NCBI GenBank assembly: GCA_035327585.1
Contig: DAOLDD010000001.1
Coordinates: 142,796 to 206,795 of the forward strand
Origin: JAMLJG01 sp035327585
GTDB taxonomy: Bacteria > Verrucomicrobiota > Kiritimatiellia > CAIVKH01
Reading direction: 5' to 3'
DNA: 64,000 nt
In this document: piece after piece, positions 8,235 to 16,954 of the stretch
Position numbering within the stretch: position 1 is the first letter of the stretch
How the letters are laid out: each line of letters starts with the position of its first letter
The notes under the pieces: model-generated
What the model was told of the DNA's origin: nothing
Database searches by the model: none
What the model saw: the letters and a program-made list of their open reading frames with translations, nothing else
Program-made: the position numbers and the translations under genes

Positions 8235-8932
8235 GGCACACGGCCCTGCTGCAGCACGGCATACAATTGTTCCGCAGTCTCCCAGTCTTCGGGCGTATCG
8301 ATGTCCTGGACGCGGATTCGCGGCATCGAAATCGGCGCGGAGTCATCAGAAAAGAGGCGTGGGGCGGAAAGATAGCGGGCCACGGAGAGCCAATAGAATT
8401 GCCCGGCATCGTGCCACGCCTCGGGCAGGTCTTGGGAGCGCGTCGTACGATGTTCAGGCCAAAACATAGCGAGGCGGCCGTCCGGATTTATTTTTAATGC
8501 GCGAAAAAGGGGCGACGGGAATCTCGTCACCGTAAAGGCCGTACACGCACCGCTCAATCGCAATACGTCGCGGCCGCGCACAAGATCTTCCGCCCGGACG
8601 AATGGGGCGGTCGCATATAGGCAGCAGGCGGACTCGGGACTGCACCCCGATCCGATCAACCAGCGCAAAGCATGCACCAGGACGGCGTCCGTCCCGGCGT
8701 GGTCATCAGCGAGTTCAGGCGGTCGCATGAAAGGCGTCTCCGCGCCGGCGTCCCGGGCAACGCACGCGATGGCCTCATCGTCCGTGCTCACGAGAATGCG
8801 GTCGAAGATCCCGGACGCAAGTGCCGCCCGGATGGAGTGCGCGATCATCGGGATGCCCGCGAATGAACGTATGTTCTTCCGCGGAATTCGCTTGCTGCCG
8901 CCACGCGCTGGTATAATGCAAACCGTCGTCAT
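8231..8932 (-). CDS. pseF: Pseudaminic acid cytidylyltransferase
   Basis: A 233-residue CMP-sugar synthase with the nucleotide-binding motif IPARGGSKRIPRKNI (7-21), as in NeuA/PseF. It activates pseudaminic acid with CTP to CMP-Pse, the donor used by the glycosyltransferase that places it in the polymer. The ATG at 8932 gives the standard family N-terminus (MTTVCIIPARGGS) and lies 7 bases after the pseC stop. A long in-frame upstream extension lies inside pseC and is not coding. It overlaps pseI by 4 bases (ATGA). Confidence 0.92.
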   Translation of the reverse strand: MTTVCIIPARGGSKRIPRKNIRSFAGIPMIAHSIRAALASGIFDRILVSTDDEAIACVARDAGAETPFMRPPELADDHAGTDAVLVHALRWLIGSGCSPESACCLYATAPFVRAEDLVRGRDVLRLSGACTAFTVTRFPSPLFRALKINPDGRLAMFWPEHRTTRSQDLPEAWHDAGQFYWLSVARYLSAPRLFSDDSAPISMPRIRVQDIDTPEDWETAEQLYAVLQQGRVP

Positions 8933-8939
8933 ATTTCGA

Positions 8940-10172
8940 TCAAGCACCCGCCCCAGCCAGGATTTCAACCAGTGCCCGAATGACACGCTCCACTTCGTCA
9001 TCACGCAATGTCGGGAACATGGGGATCGATAGCTCCCGCGCAAAAAATGATTCCGCTGCGGGAAATTGACCGGGAACGAAACCGAACCGTTCGCGATAAT
9101 AGGGTTGCAGACAAACCGGGATGTAGTGGACCTGTGCACCCACCCCGCGCGCGCGGAGTTCCTCCATGACCAATGTCCGGGATTTGCCCAGCGCGCGAAA
9201 ATCGATGAGCAGCGGAAACAGATGGAAGGCGTGGACGGCGGCATATGGTGCACACCCGCGAACCTGCACATCCGAGACCGGCAATTCCACATGCGGTATA
9301 CCGGCGAGGGCCTCGCTGTAACGGCGGGCGATTGCACGGCGTCGCGCGATAAAGCGATCCAGTTTCCTTAATTGGCTGATCCCCAACGCCGCGTTCAGAT
9401 CGGGCATTCGGTAATTGAAACCGAGCGCCTGCATTTCGTAGTGCCACGGTCCAAGGTCCGAAATCGGGGATAACACGGCGCCATCCGAGTCCAACCCCTT
9501 GAATCGAGCGGCGTCTTTTGTGATCCCGTGCGTGCGAAACATCCGCATTTTCTCCGCAAGCAAAGGATCGTCCGTGGTGATCATCCCGCCCTCGCCGGTG
9601 GCGATATGCTTGACCGGGTGGAAGCTGAAGCAATTGAGACGTCCGATGGAGCCAATCGGCATGCCATTCCACGTCGCACCGAGCGCATGGCAGGCATCGC
9701 AAATCAACACCAAGCCGTGCCGGTCGCAAAGCGCCAGGATTCGCTCGTAGTCACAAGGCCAGCCGGCATAATCGACTGCAATCACAGCCTTCGTTTTCGC
9801 CGTGATCTTCGACTCGATCTGACGGGGATCAATATGGCCGTCCGGGGTGGTGTCGGCGAATACCGGAGTGGCCCCGACAAACAGCGCACAGTTGACGGTG
9901 GCCGTGAAGGTAATCGGCGGCACAATAACCTCGTCGCCCGGACCGAAGCCCAATGCCGCCATACTCGCATGCAGCGCGGCGGTGCCCGAATTGACCGCGA
10001 CAGCATGCGCAGCGCCGACGCGCGCCGCGAACGCCCGCTCGAACGCATCGACGGACGGACCTTGGGTGAGGAAATCCGACTGGAGTGCGGCGCTCACCGC
10101 CTCCACATCATCCACTTCAATGGTCTGGCGACCGTAGGGGATCATCGCACGCTGGCTGCCGGCGTCAGTCAT
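8940..10172 (-). CDS. pseC: UDP-4-amino-4,6-dideoxy-N-acetyl-beta-L-altrosamine transaminase
   Basis: A 410-residue DegT/DnrJ/EryC1 aminotransferase. The PLP lysine is Lys188 in SFHPVKHIATGEGG, a sequence typical of PseC, and NSGTAALHASMAALGFGPGDE near residue 61 is the cofactor phosphate region. PseC transfers an amino group from glutamate to the 4-keto sugar made by PseB. It overlaps pseB by 4 bases and is followed 7 bases later by pseF, the usual pathway order. Confidence 0.92.
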   Translation of the reverse strand: MTDAGSQRAMIPYGRQTIEVDDVEAVSAALQSDFLTQGPSVDAFERAFAARVGAAHAVAVNSGTAALHASMAALGFGPGDEVIVPPITFTATVNCALFVGATPVFADTTPDGHIDPRQIESKITAKTKAVIAVDYAGWPCDYERILALCDRHGLVLICDACHALGATWNGMPIGSIGRLNCFSFHPVKHIATGEGGMITTDDPLLAEKMRMFRTHGITKDAARFKGLDSDGAVLSPISDLGPWHYEMQALGFNYRMPDLNAALGISQLRKLDRFIARRRAIARRYSEALAGIPHVELPVSDVQVRGCAPYAAVHAFHLFPLLIDFRALGKSRTLVMEELRARGVGAQVHYIPVCLQPYYRERFGFVPGQFPAAESFFARELSIPMFPTLRDDEVERVIRALVEILAGAGA

Positions 10173-11230
10173 ACAGGCGTGAATGCGGCATCCACGTGAA
10201 TTCGAATCAATTCGCGCAATTGTTCCACTGTAAGGAAGTCCGGGTTGGTCCCCGAATTGTAGGCAAAACCCGCGGGGACTGCCCGCACGTTTCGCTTCTC
10301 CGCATACGCATCGCGATCCATCGCGCCACTTGATGAAAGGATCGCATAATATGGGCCGAGATCCACTGTATTGAAACTATCGCTGGCGGTGATCATTTCT
10401 TCGTGAATTTTTTCACCCGGGCGGATTCCGACGATCTCCTTGCGGCAGGAGGGGCCAATCGCCTCCGCCACATCGAGAATCCGATAGGACGGAATTTTCG
10501 GAACAAAAATTTCGCCGCCGAGCGCATGCTCGATGGCCCAGCGCACCATATCCACGCCCTCCTGCAGGGAAATATTGAAGCGGGTCATCGCGGGGTCGGT
10601 AATCGGCAGCAAGCCATCCCGGACCCTGGCCAGAAAAAAGGGAATGACGGAACCGCGCGAGCCCATCACGTTTCCGTAGCGCACGACGGAAAAGCGAAGC
10701 CGGTCCATGCCCGAGTAGTTGTTGGCGGCCACGAATAATTTATCGCTGCACAATTTGGTGGCGCCGTACAAATTGATCGGAGCCGCGGCTTTGTCCGTGG
10801 ATAACGCCACGACGCGCCGGACTCCGGCATCCATGCAGGCCTCAATGAGATTCTCCGCGCCGAGGATGTTGGTGTGGATGAACTCCATCGGATTGTATTC
10901 GGCGGCGGGCACCTGCTTGAGGGCCGCGGCATGCACCACGATGTCAATCCCCTGCAGGGCGCGACGCAACCGGTTCCGGTCGCGGACATCACCGATGAAA
11001 TAGCGGATGCCGGGATGGCGCCGAAGCGGGAAAATCTGCTCCATCTCAAACTGCTTGAGTTCGTCACGACTGAAGATGACGAGGCGTTCCATCTCGGGGG
11101 CGCGCTCAAGCAGCGAGCGCACGAACGCCTTACCGAAGCTGCCGGTTCCACCCGTAACAAGCACGCGCGCGCGGCTCCAGTTCACTTCGGAAGTGAACGG
11201 GGTGGTGTTCATAAGGTGATCTCGATCCAT
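10169..11230 (-). CDS. pseB: UDP-GlcNAc 4,6-dehydratase (inverting)
   Basis: A 353-residue extended SDR enzyme with GGTGSFGK (27-34), LSTDKA (143-148) and the catalytic YxxxK pair Tyr155/Lys159 in LYGATK, all typical of PseB/FlaA1 rather than membrane-bound WbpM. It catalyses the first committed step from UDP-GlcNAc to the 4-keto-6-deoxy-L-arabino sugar. Two starts are plausible: the ATG at 11230 with AAGGAAG 7 bases upstream, used here, and the ATG at 11212, which overlaps the previous stop as ATGA. The family N-terminus is closer to the shorter form. Confidence 0.92.
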   Translation of the reverse strand: MDRDHLMNTTPFTSEVNWSRARVLVTGGTGSFGKAFVRSLLERAPEMERLVIFSRDELKQFEMEQIFPLRRHPGIRYFIGDVRDRNRLRRALQGIDIVVHAAALKQVPAAEYNPMEFIHTNILGAENLIEACMDAGVRRVVALSTDKAAAPINLYGATKLCSDKLFVAANNYSGMDRLRFSVVRYGNVMGSRGSVIPFFLARVRDGLLPITDPAMTRFNISLQEGVDMVRWAIEHALGGEIFVPKIPSYRILDVAEAIGPSCRKEIVGIRPGEKIHEEMITASDSFNTVDLGPYYAILSSSGAMDRDAYAEKRNVRAVPAGFAYNSGTNPDFLTVEQLRELIRIHVDAAFTPV

Positions 11231-12408
11231 ATTCCGTCTTCCTTGTCGGACGGTCGATAGGTAAGGCTTTGCCGGGACTGCCGGACAAGACCTCCAAATC
11301 GTCCCGAGCCATGATCAGATTCGCAGCGCATCCACACATCGCGGGCTTCCTCCCGCAGACCCCGGTATCCCAACGCGGCGGAACGATTGAGTTCGTGCGC
11401 AACGAGGGCGCGCCCGTCGCGACGAGCGCGCGCGGTCGCCAGCAGGTTGTCCCAAGCGGATTCGATGCGTTCCGCCGGCAGTGCCTCCACGTCGGCAGGA
11501 AGGCTAGAAGACCACTCCGCCAACAGCTTGGGATCTGACATTTGAAAGGCATAGGTGTTGTCGGCGCAGGTAAGGGGGCGAAAGAGCGCGCCGGCCATCT
11601 CTACGGCGAGCGGGATCCAGAAACAGGCCGGCCAGCCATAGTCCTGGAAAATCCAACAGGCGCCGGGCTGCGCCACATCGGCAGCAGACTGGAACAGCGC
11701 CCGGAGACTGAACCACGATTTGCATCCATCCACGAAGAATACGGAGGTAGGACCCATTGAGCGCACCAGGGCGACCCCGCCGGTTTGGACAACCGGGGTG
11801 TCCGGGAGCCAGCCGTCGGCGACCTGGAGAAATGGCGCGTAGCGTGTTCCGGTGTGAAGGGCATCAAACGCGGGTCGAAAATTTGTGGTACGGGCCGCCT
11901 CTTCAATCAGCTCCGGGGAGAGGGCCGGCCCTGTGCAGGCTCGAAGACGGGCGCGAAGATCCTCTCCGCTGTAGTACTGGTGGAATCGATCCATCGTCCA
12001 TAACCGGGCCGAGTTTTGGCGGCGCGGATTCATATACATGCCCAGCCCGAGTGCACGCGTCGTGCCCCCCAGGAAAGGGCCGACTTCGAGCACATTGTGC
12101 ACGCCGTCCCATACGGTCGCCATGAGCGTAACTAGCAAACGTCGTTCGCGCAGGGTCGTTTCGGATGTAATACCTGCCAAATCCCTCTCCAACTCTGGAT
12201 AAGCGCTCAGCGCCAATGGAGCGATTCGCTCGCCCAAGAGATCGGACGGCCATGGAGGGAGCGCGTCGTCGGAGAGCGCACCGATAGCGCGCGCCCGACT
12301 ACCCGGCGCTCCAACGTCACCCCAGGCAAGCACGCGTGAGATATGAGCAGCATAGTGGGGATCCCGAGCCCAGCGGCCAGCAAGTCGTTTAAGCAAAGAT
12401 TTCAACAT
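11209..12408 (-). CDS. Methyltransferase-like protein of unknown substrate
   Basis: This 399-residue protein has a glycine motif VLEVGPFLGGTTRA (106-119) resembling SAM motif I. A later SVFFVDGCKSWFS stretch (about 232-244) resembles the acidic strand of Methyltransf_24-type enzymes. The flanking regions are not recognisable, and the similarity is weak enough that binding of another nucleotide cannot be excluded. It overlaps the preceding methyltransferase by 7 bases and pseB by about 22 bases, so it is firmly part of the pse operon. A role in tailoring the glycan is inferred from context only. Confidence 0.6.
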   Translation of the reverse strand: MLKSLLKRLAGRWARDPHYAAHISRVLAWGDVGAPGSRARAIGALSDDALPPWPSDLLGERIAPLALSAYPELERDLAGITSETTLRERRLLVTLMATVWDGVHNVLEVGPFLGGTTRALGLGMYMNPRRQNSARLWTMDRFHQYYSGEDLRARLRACTGPALSPELIEEAARTTNFRPAFDALHTGTRYAPFLQVADGWLPDTPVVQTGGVALVRSMGPTSVFFVDGCKSWFSLRALFQSAADVAQPGACWIFQDYGWPACFWIPLAVEMAGALFRPLTCADNTYAFQMSDPKLLAEWSSSLPADVEALPAERIESAWDNLLATARARRDGRALVAHELNRSAALGYRGLREEARDVWMRCESDHGSGRFGGLVRQSRQSLTYRPSDKEDGIWIEITL

Positions 12409-13412
12409 GGTGCGGAACCCGGTTTGCGTATAAGCAGGTTAACTTGAGTAGTGGCAAGTTCGTCGTCAGACATCGCCGCATAATTCGGATGAAGGGCTTC
12501 CCGGAATCCGCGAGGCGGCGTGTCTTGCACGGATTCACTGCGTATGATCTCAAAACCAGCCCTCTGGAGGGCTGCGGTCAACTCGCACGAGCGCAGGCGA
12601 TTCACACAATGATCAGTCCACCGTTCGTCCTCTGAAAGAAAGGACCACGGATGAAAGCGTTCCGGATCCACGTAGTGCCGGTGGTCTATGAGATCGACCA
12701 CGTGATACGCCACGCCGCCCGGGCGCATGAGCCTGAATAAGCGCCGTGCCGCCGATTCGAAGTCGAGCAGGTGTTCAAGCACCGCGCGGGATGACATAAA
12801 ATCAAACGATTCATCCGGCAACTCGGCCACATTGATATCCCCACACACGTAGCGAATCGGTGCGCCTGCCACACCATCGGCCAGACGACCGTCTTGCAGC
12901 TCCGGCAGGGAAAAACAGGCCAGTCGATCCCTCCATTCGCGTTCCGATAATCCGCCCCAATTCCAGCGGGTCGGACGGACCGTGCAGTCCACCAGCAGAT
13001 CGTACAGTGCGAGGGCGACACGCGGCGCGGGAACCCGGGTGATATCTGTTGCTACGCCGGAGGAAAGGCCGTTGAGGAAAAAGACCGCGGACAATCCATA
13101 GGGATGGTGTCCGCACCCGAGCTCGCAGAAAGTTCCCCCAGCCCACGGACGTGCGGCCGAAAGCACGGCGAAGGTCTCGCGCGCGACCTCCAGGATGCGG
13201 AGTGGACCCCTCCTCCACTTGGGATTCGCGAATAATCGGGGGCGCAATTCCGCATCCAGGATGTCGGCCATTTCCCAAGGAAGCGAGGCCAACATACCGC
13301 GGTTGCGCAGAATATCATTCGTTACCTCGCGCTCCACCAACGCGCGAAGATGTGGCTCCCGGAGCAGGAGACGCACCATTTTCGATGCTCCGATTTTCAG
13401 GCTGGATTTCAT
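12402..13412 (-). CDS. Class I SAM-dependent methyltransferase
   Basis: A 336-residue protein with SAM motif I FCELGCGHHPYG (95-106) and a motif IV/post-IV segment DESFDFMSSRAVLEHL (about 203-218), followed by MRPGGVAYHVVDL, as in Methyltransf_11/25 enzymes. N-terminal residues 1-80 are a helical extension of unknown role. It starts 9 bases after the sialidase-like gene and overlaps the next gene by 7 bases. A likely role is methylation of a sugar or of the growing chain end; chain-terminating methyltransferases are known partners of Wzm/Wzt systems with a C-terminal carbohydrate-binding domain. That link is inference. Confidence 0.8.
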   Translation of the reverse strand: MKSSLKIGASKMVRLLLREPHLRALVEREVTNDILRNRGMLASLPWEMADILDAELRPRLFANPKWRRGPLRILEVARETFAVLSAARPWAGGTFCELGCGHHPYGLSAVFFLNGLSSGVATDITRVPAPRVALALYDLLVDCTVRPTRWNWGGLSEREWRDRLACFSLPELQDGRLADGVAGAPIRYVCGDINVAELPDESFDFMSSRAVLEHLLDFESAARRLFRLMRPGGVAYHVVDLIDHRHYVDPERFHPWSFLSEDERWTDHCVNRLRSCELTAALQRAGFEIIRSESVQDTPPRGFREALHPNYAAMSDDELATTQVNLLIRKPGSAPC

Positions 13413-13421
13413 CGGTAGACC

Positions 13422-14696
13422 CTAGCGCACCGTCAGAATCTCGCTGAAGATGGCGTTGACTTTTATTCTGGTGCCCGACTCGTCTTTCCACGGGTAGTCC
13501 TGGGCATCATAAATCACAAGCAAACGACCCGGTTCGACCTCCTCCACGTCCCCATATCCCGTGGTGAAATAGCCGTCGGGCGGAAGGCTGACCCGGTTCT
13601 TCCAACTACGTCCGCCGTCCCTGCTGAAAACGATGTGGGTTCCCGGGCGGCCATATACCAACGCAAGCGTGCCGTCCCGCATCTGGCAGAATTGCGGATT
13701 CACGCCGCGTAATTCCATCTGTTGGAGCGTCCACGTGCGACCGTCATCCCGGCTGCGGGCCTCCACAAGCGGGACATTGTATTTTCCAACGCGCGCCACC
13801 ACCAGCAGTTCGCCGTCTGGAAGGCGCACCAAGTCCGCTTCGTTGGGGCCTTCATCACTTGACCACGCGGTCTGGGCAGGGGTTGCGATGGTGGATCGAT
13901 AGTGAAACGTGCGCCCTTGATCACGCGATTCGAACATCAACAGCGTGAACGGGCGTGGGCCGACCTCTTCGTGACGGACGCGGGCAAAGGCAATGGCGAG
14001 AAGTGTTCCATCATCCAACTCGACCGAGGACGGCAGCCACCAGATGCCGCCACAATGGAAGGGGGTGAAACTGGTGATGCGATAGGGGCCGAACCATATC
14101 CTGCCATCCTTGCTCCACACGCCGGAACCGTAACGTTCCTGTGCACCGCCGGTGGTTTCTTGTGTCATGCCGAATGAAATACCATCCCGGAAATCCGTGC
14201 GGACGAATCCAAATCCCCAGTGCGTGACGATGGGTTCGTCCTTCTTGATCGAAAGTGAAAATGGAGGGAGACCGTCACCCCAAAGCATCGGATTGCCATG
14301 CTTCCAAGTCCGGCCACGGTCATCGGTGTACATGGGCCAATCAGCCGGCGCAATGCCCTTGGCCTCGCCCCCCTTATCGCCAATAATCTGGTAGTACACC
14401 ACGAACGTGTCCGGATTCATGCGGAAAAACCACGGATGCGTGGTTTTCCCCCATGTGCGGCTTGCTGCATTCACACCCTGGGAGGGTGACCACACAACCA
14501 TCTGGCGCTCCCCGCGCGAGATGCGTATGCCCGACGCCTTTGAACGCTCCGTCACCGCCATGGAGGAGATGGTCGCGGTCGGCGACTCTACAGCATCCGA
14601 AGCAAGTGGCAATTCTGGCGGGTGATGCGCGCATCCCGGGCCACCCACAATTATCGATGCCACCAGCAACACAGCGAATGAAAGGACTCGTGTCAT
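13422..14696 (-). CDS. Exported BNR/Asp-box (sialidase-fold) protein, probable lipoprotein
   Basis: About 424 residues, starting with a signal sequence (hydrophobic VLSFAVLLVASIIV) that ends in GGPGCAHH; the Cys could be lipidated, though the lipobox is weak. At least four Asp boxes are visible (TDDRGRTW, SRDQGRTF, SRDDGRTW, SRDGGRSW), the signature of six-bladed sialidase-type beta-propellers. An FFRMNPDTF segment sits where sialidases carry the FRIP arginine motif but is degenerate. The ATG at 14696 overlaps the Wzt stop by 4 bases. Placement between the exporter and the pseudaminic acid genes suggests a hydrolase or binding protein acting on the exported nonulosonate polymer. Catalytic activity is unproven. 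Confidence 0.75.
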   Translation of the reverse strand: MTRVLSFAVLLVASIIVGGPGCAHHPPELPLASDAVESPTATISSMAVTERSKASGIRISRGERQMVVWSPSQGVNAASRTWGKTTHPWFFRMNPDTFVVYYQIIGDKGGEAKGIAPADWPMYTDDRGRTWKHGNPMLWGDGLPPFSLSIKKDEPIVTHWGFGFVRTDFRDGISFGMTQETTGGAQERYGSGVWSKDGRIWFGPYRITSFTPFHCGGIWWLPSSVELDDGTLLAIAFARVRHEEVGPRPFTLLMFESRDQGRTFHYRSTIATPAQTAWSSDEGPNEADLVRLPDGELLVVARVGKYNVPLVEARSRDDGRTWTLQQMELRGVNPQFCQMRDGTLALVYGRPGTHIVFSRDGGRSWKNRVSLPPDGYFTTGYGDVEEVEPGRLLVIYDAQDYPWKDESGTRIKVNAIFSEILTVR

Positions 14697-16072
14697 GGGC
14701 CCACGGCGTTCCTGTCCATCAGTGCGGGCCCCACAACGACGGACCACTCATAGGGCACCCAGATGAGCGATTCCGTTGTCCGCGATTCGCGCGGGGGATA
14801 ATGAGGAGGAGGCACGGGTATGGCTGGCGCCGACGCATACGAATCGGTGACCATGATGGCACCGGTTCGATCTCGCACACCGGTCGTGATCTGGTAGCTG
14901 AGAACGGGCGAAAGTGGCAGGTCCGGGAAAGTAACGCGAATCACGTTTCTACCTTTTCGGAAAGACCAAATCTTACCGTCTTCAAACATCGCGGCGGATA
15001 CGACGGAATAATCACGGCCCACCGCGTTGATTTCCACCCAGACGCGCGCCTCCGCGACGTCAGCGACCGCCTCCAATTCGATCTCCACGCCCACCGGGTG
15101 CCCCAGAATTGGCGCGGGCACGCGATCCCCATCGCGCGACAGCCAGTGGGCGCCCATGATCATGGCATCAAACGAGGAGGCCCGGCTGGATGCGACGATC
15201 TGCGAACGCACGGTTTTTTCGAGCATGAATCGCTTGTACTCTTCCGCCACGGTGGCCGTCGGCCCGTCGCGGACGATCCGTCCCCCATCCAGCCAAACAG
15301 CGCGCGCACACATCATTTGTACAATCAGCATGTTGTGGGAAACCAATACAATGGTTTTCCCCGAGCTGATCAATTTCTGGGAAAACTTCGCACACTTTAA
15401 TTGGAACGCCGCATCACCCACCGCGAGCACCTCGTCGATCAACAAGATGTCCGGATCGAGATGGATCGCGACGCTGAAGGCGAGGCGGACGAGCATCCCG
15501 GAGCTGTAGTTCTTGATCGGCGCATCGATGAAGGCCCCGATATCCGCGAACTCAACGATCTGGTCGAAAATACGGTCCACCTCCTTCTCGCGAAGGCCCA
15601 GGACCGCGGCATTGATGTAGACGTTCTCCCGTCCGGAAAGGGCCGGATGAAAGCCGGCGCCGAGCGCAATGAGCGCCTGCAAGCGACCGCGGTATGCGGC
15701 GACGCCCGACGTGGGTCCATAGATGCCGCTTAGGATGGAAAACAAGGTGCTCTTTCCGGCGCCATTCGCGCCGAGCAACCCAAGGCTTTCACCCTGCTTT
15801 AATTCAAGCGATACGTCGCGAAGCGCCCAGAACTCGGTTGGACGGAGCGGAAGCGATTCGACGGCATCGGAAGGCTGTTCGGGCAAGGACGACGGTGGAG
15901 TCACCGATTGACGTCCCGCATCCGCAACCCGGGCGTTGAAACCGTTGGAGCGGAATTGACGAGGGATCAGCGCTGCCTGTGTGATATCAACCAACCCATA
16001 CCACATGGCATGCTTCAGCGATCGCGCGAATTTCTTCGACACCCGATCGAATTTGACCACCCAGTCATCCAT
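14693..16072 (-). CDS. wzt: Polysaccharide ABC exporter ATPase with C-terminal substrate-binding domain (Wzt-like)
   Basis: About 459 residues. The ATPase domain has Walker A GANGAGKST (101-109), a YSSGM signature (189-193) and Walker B ILLIDEVLAVGD (209-220), the pattern of the KpsT/Wzt family. A C-terminal region of about 170 residues (from about 285) looks like the Wzt beta-sandwich that recognises the modified end of an O-polysaccharide. The extra loop of about 55 residues before the Walker A region is long for the family. The ATG at 16072 is 2 bases after the permease stop and yields MDDWVVKFDRVSK, a typical start. It pairs with the Wzm-like permease. Confidence 0.9.
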   Translation of the reverse strand: MDDWVVKFDRVSKKFARSLKHAMWYGLVDITQAALIPRQFRSNGFNARVADAGRQSVTPPSSLPEQPSDAVESLPLRPTEFWALRDVSLELKQGESLGLLGANGAGKSTLFSILSGIYGPTSGVAAYRGRLQALIALGAGFHPALSGRENVYINAAVLGLREKEVDRIFDQIVEFADIGAFIDAPIKNYSSGMLVRLAFSVAIHLDPDILLIDEVLAVGDAAFQLKCAKFSQKLISSGKTIVLVSHNMLIVQMMCARAVWLDGGRIVRDGPTATVAEEYKRFMLEKTVRSQIVASSRASSFDAMIMGAHWLSRDGDRVPAPILGHPVGVEIELEAVADVAEARVWVEINAVGRDYSVVSAAMFEDGKIWSFRKGRNVIRVTFPDLPLSPVLSYQITTGVRDRTGAIMVTDSYASAPAIPVPPPHYPPRESRTTESLIWVPYEWSVVVGPALMDRNAVGP

Positions 16073-16074
16073 GC

Positions 16075-16944
16075 TCACATACGCTCCGCCAGCATCGGTT
16101 CCGTCACGTGGAAGAATCGCCATCCAATCAGCAACGCGAGAAACGAGAGCGTGACGGAAATCGTCAGGCCGGTTGTGCAGACCAGCCGGCCGGTTTCAAC
16201 CAATCCATGGAGGGCATACAGGTAGTGAGAAACGGGATTGCACTTGTGCAGCCAATACAGCGCATCCGTCAGCCCCCCACCACCCATAGCGGGGGTCGGA
16301 TATACGGCAGGGGCGAGGAATAATCCGAATTGGAAGGCGAATTCCAGCAGGCGCGCTATGTCATGCATCATGGTGTTGAGCGGGGCAAGCATCAAGCCGA
16401 GACCAATGCCCAGCGCGGTTAGCGGAATCAGCAGCACGAAAAACCCGATGGCCTCCACATGGGGCGTATAGCGCAGAAGGACGAATGTCAGCATAACCAC
16501 CAGAAGCCGGATGCACAAATTGATCACCGCATTCCCAACCGCGCTCAGTACGATCACCTCGCGGGGAAAATAGATCTTTGACACGAGCGGCCCCGCGCCC
16601 GATATGCTGTTGGTCGCCATCGTTGTCACCTGCGTGAAATAGCCCCAGATGGTCGCGCCCAGGAGAGCGAAAATGGCATAGGGCATGCCGTCCGCAGGCA
16701 GGTTGATATTCACAATTTTCGCTTCCTGCAACAGGCTAAAGACGACCGTGGTCGCGATAGGCGGCAGGATGATCCACAGATAACCGAGAAACGACTGGCG
16801 GAATTGGCCCGCGACATTGCGCACGACGAGGCGATAAATCAGCTCCCGATAGTCCCACAATTCGCGGACCATGGTACGCCACGCGCCCAATCGGATCCGA
16901 TCCCTCCCGGAACTGTCATAGACGGTTATGGTCAAATCACGCAT
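16075..16944 (-). CDS. wzm: Polysaccharide ABC exporter permease (Wzm-like)
   Basis: This 289-residue ABC-2 permease has about six hydrophobic segments. The family N-terminal pattern LIYRLVVRNVAGQFRQS is followed by FLGYLWIILPPIATTVVFSL. A periplasmic-side GDRL-type sequence is not seen, but the C-terminal LVCTTGLTISVTLSFLALLIGW helix is. It forms the membrane channel for Wzt and moves the undecaprenyl-linked polymer across the inner membrane. It lies 10 bases after the ligase/polymerase gene and 2 bases before wzt. Confidence 0.9.
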   Translation of the reverse strand: MRDLTITVYDSSGRDRIRLGAWRTMVRELWDYRELIYRLVVRNVAGQFRQSFLGYLWIILPPIATTVVFSLLQEAKIVNINLPADGMPYAIFALLGATIWGYFTQVTTMATNSISGAGPLVSKIYFPREVIVLSAVGNAVINLCIRLLVVMLTFVLLRYTPHVEAIGFFVLLIPLTALGIGLGLMLAPLNTMMHDIARLLEFAFQFGLFLAPAVYPTPAMGGGGLTDALYWLHKCNPVSHYLYALHGLVETGRLVCTTGLTISVTLSFLALLIGWRFFHVTEPMLAERM

Positions 16945-16954
16945 CTTCAGTTTC

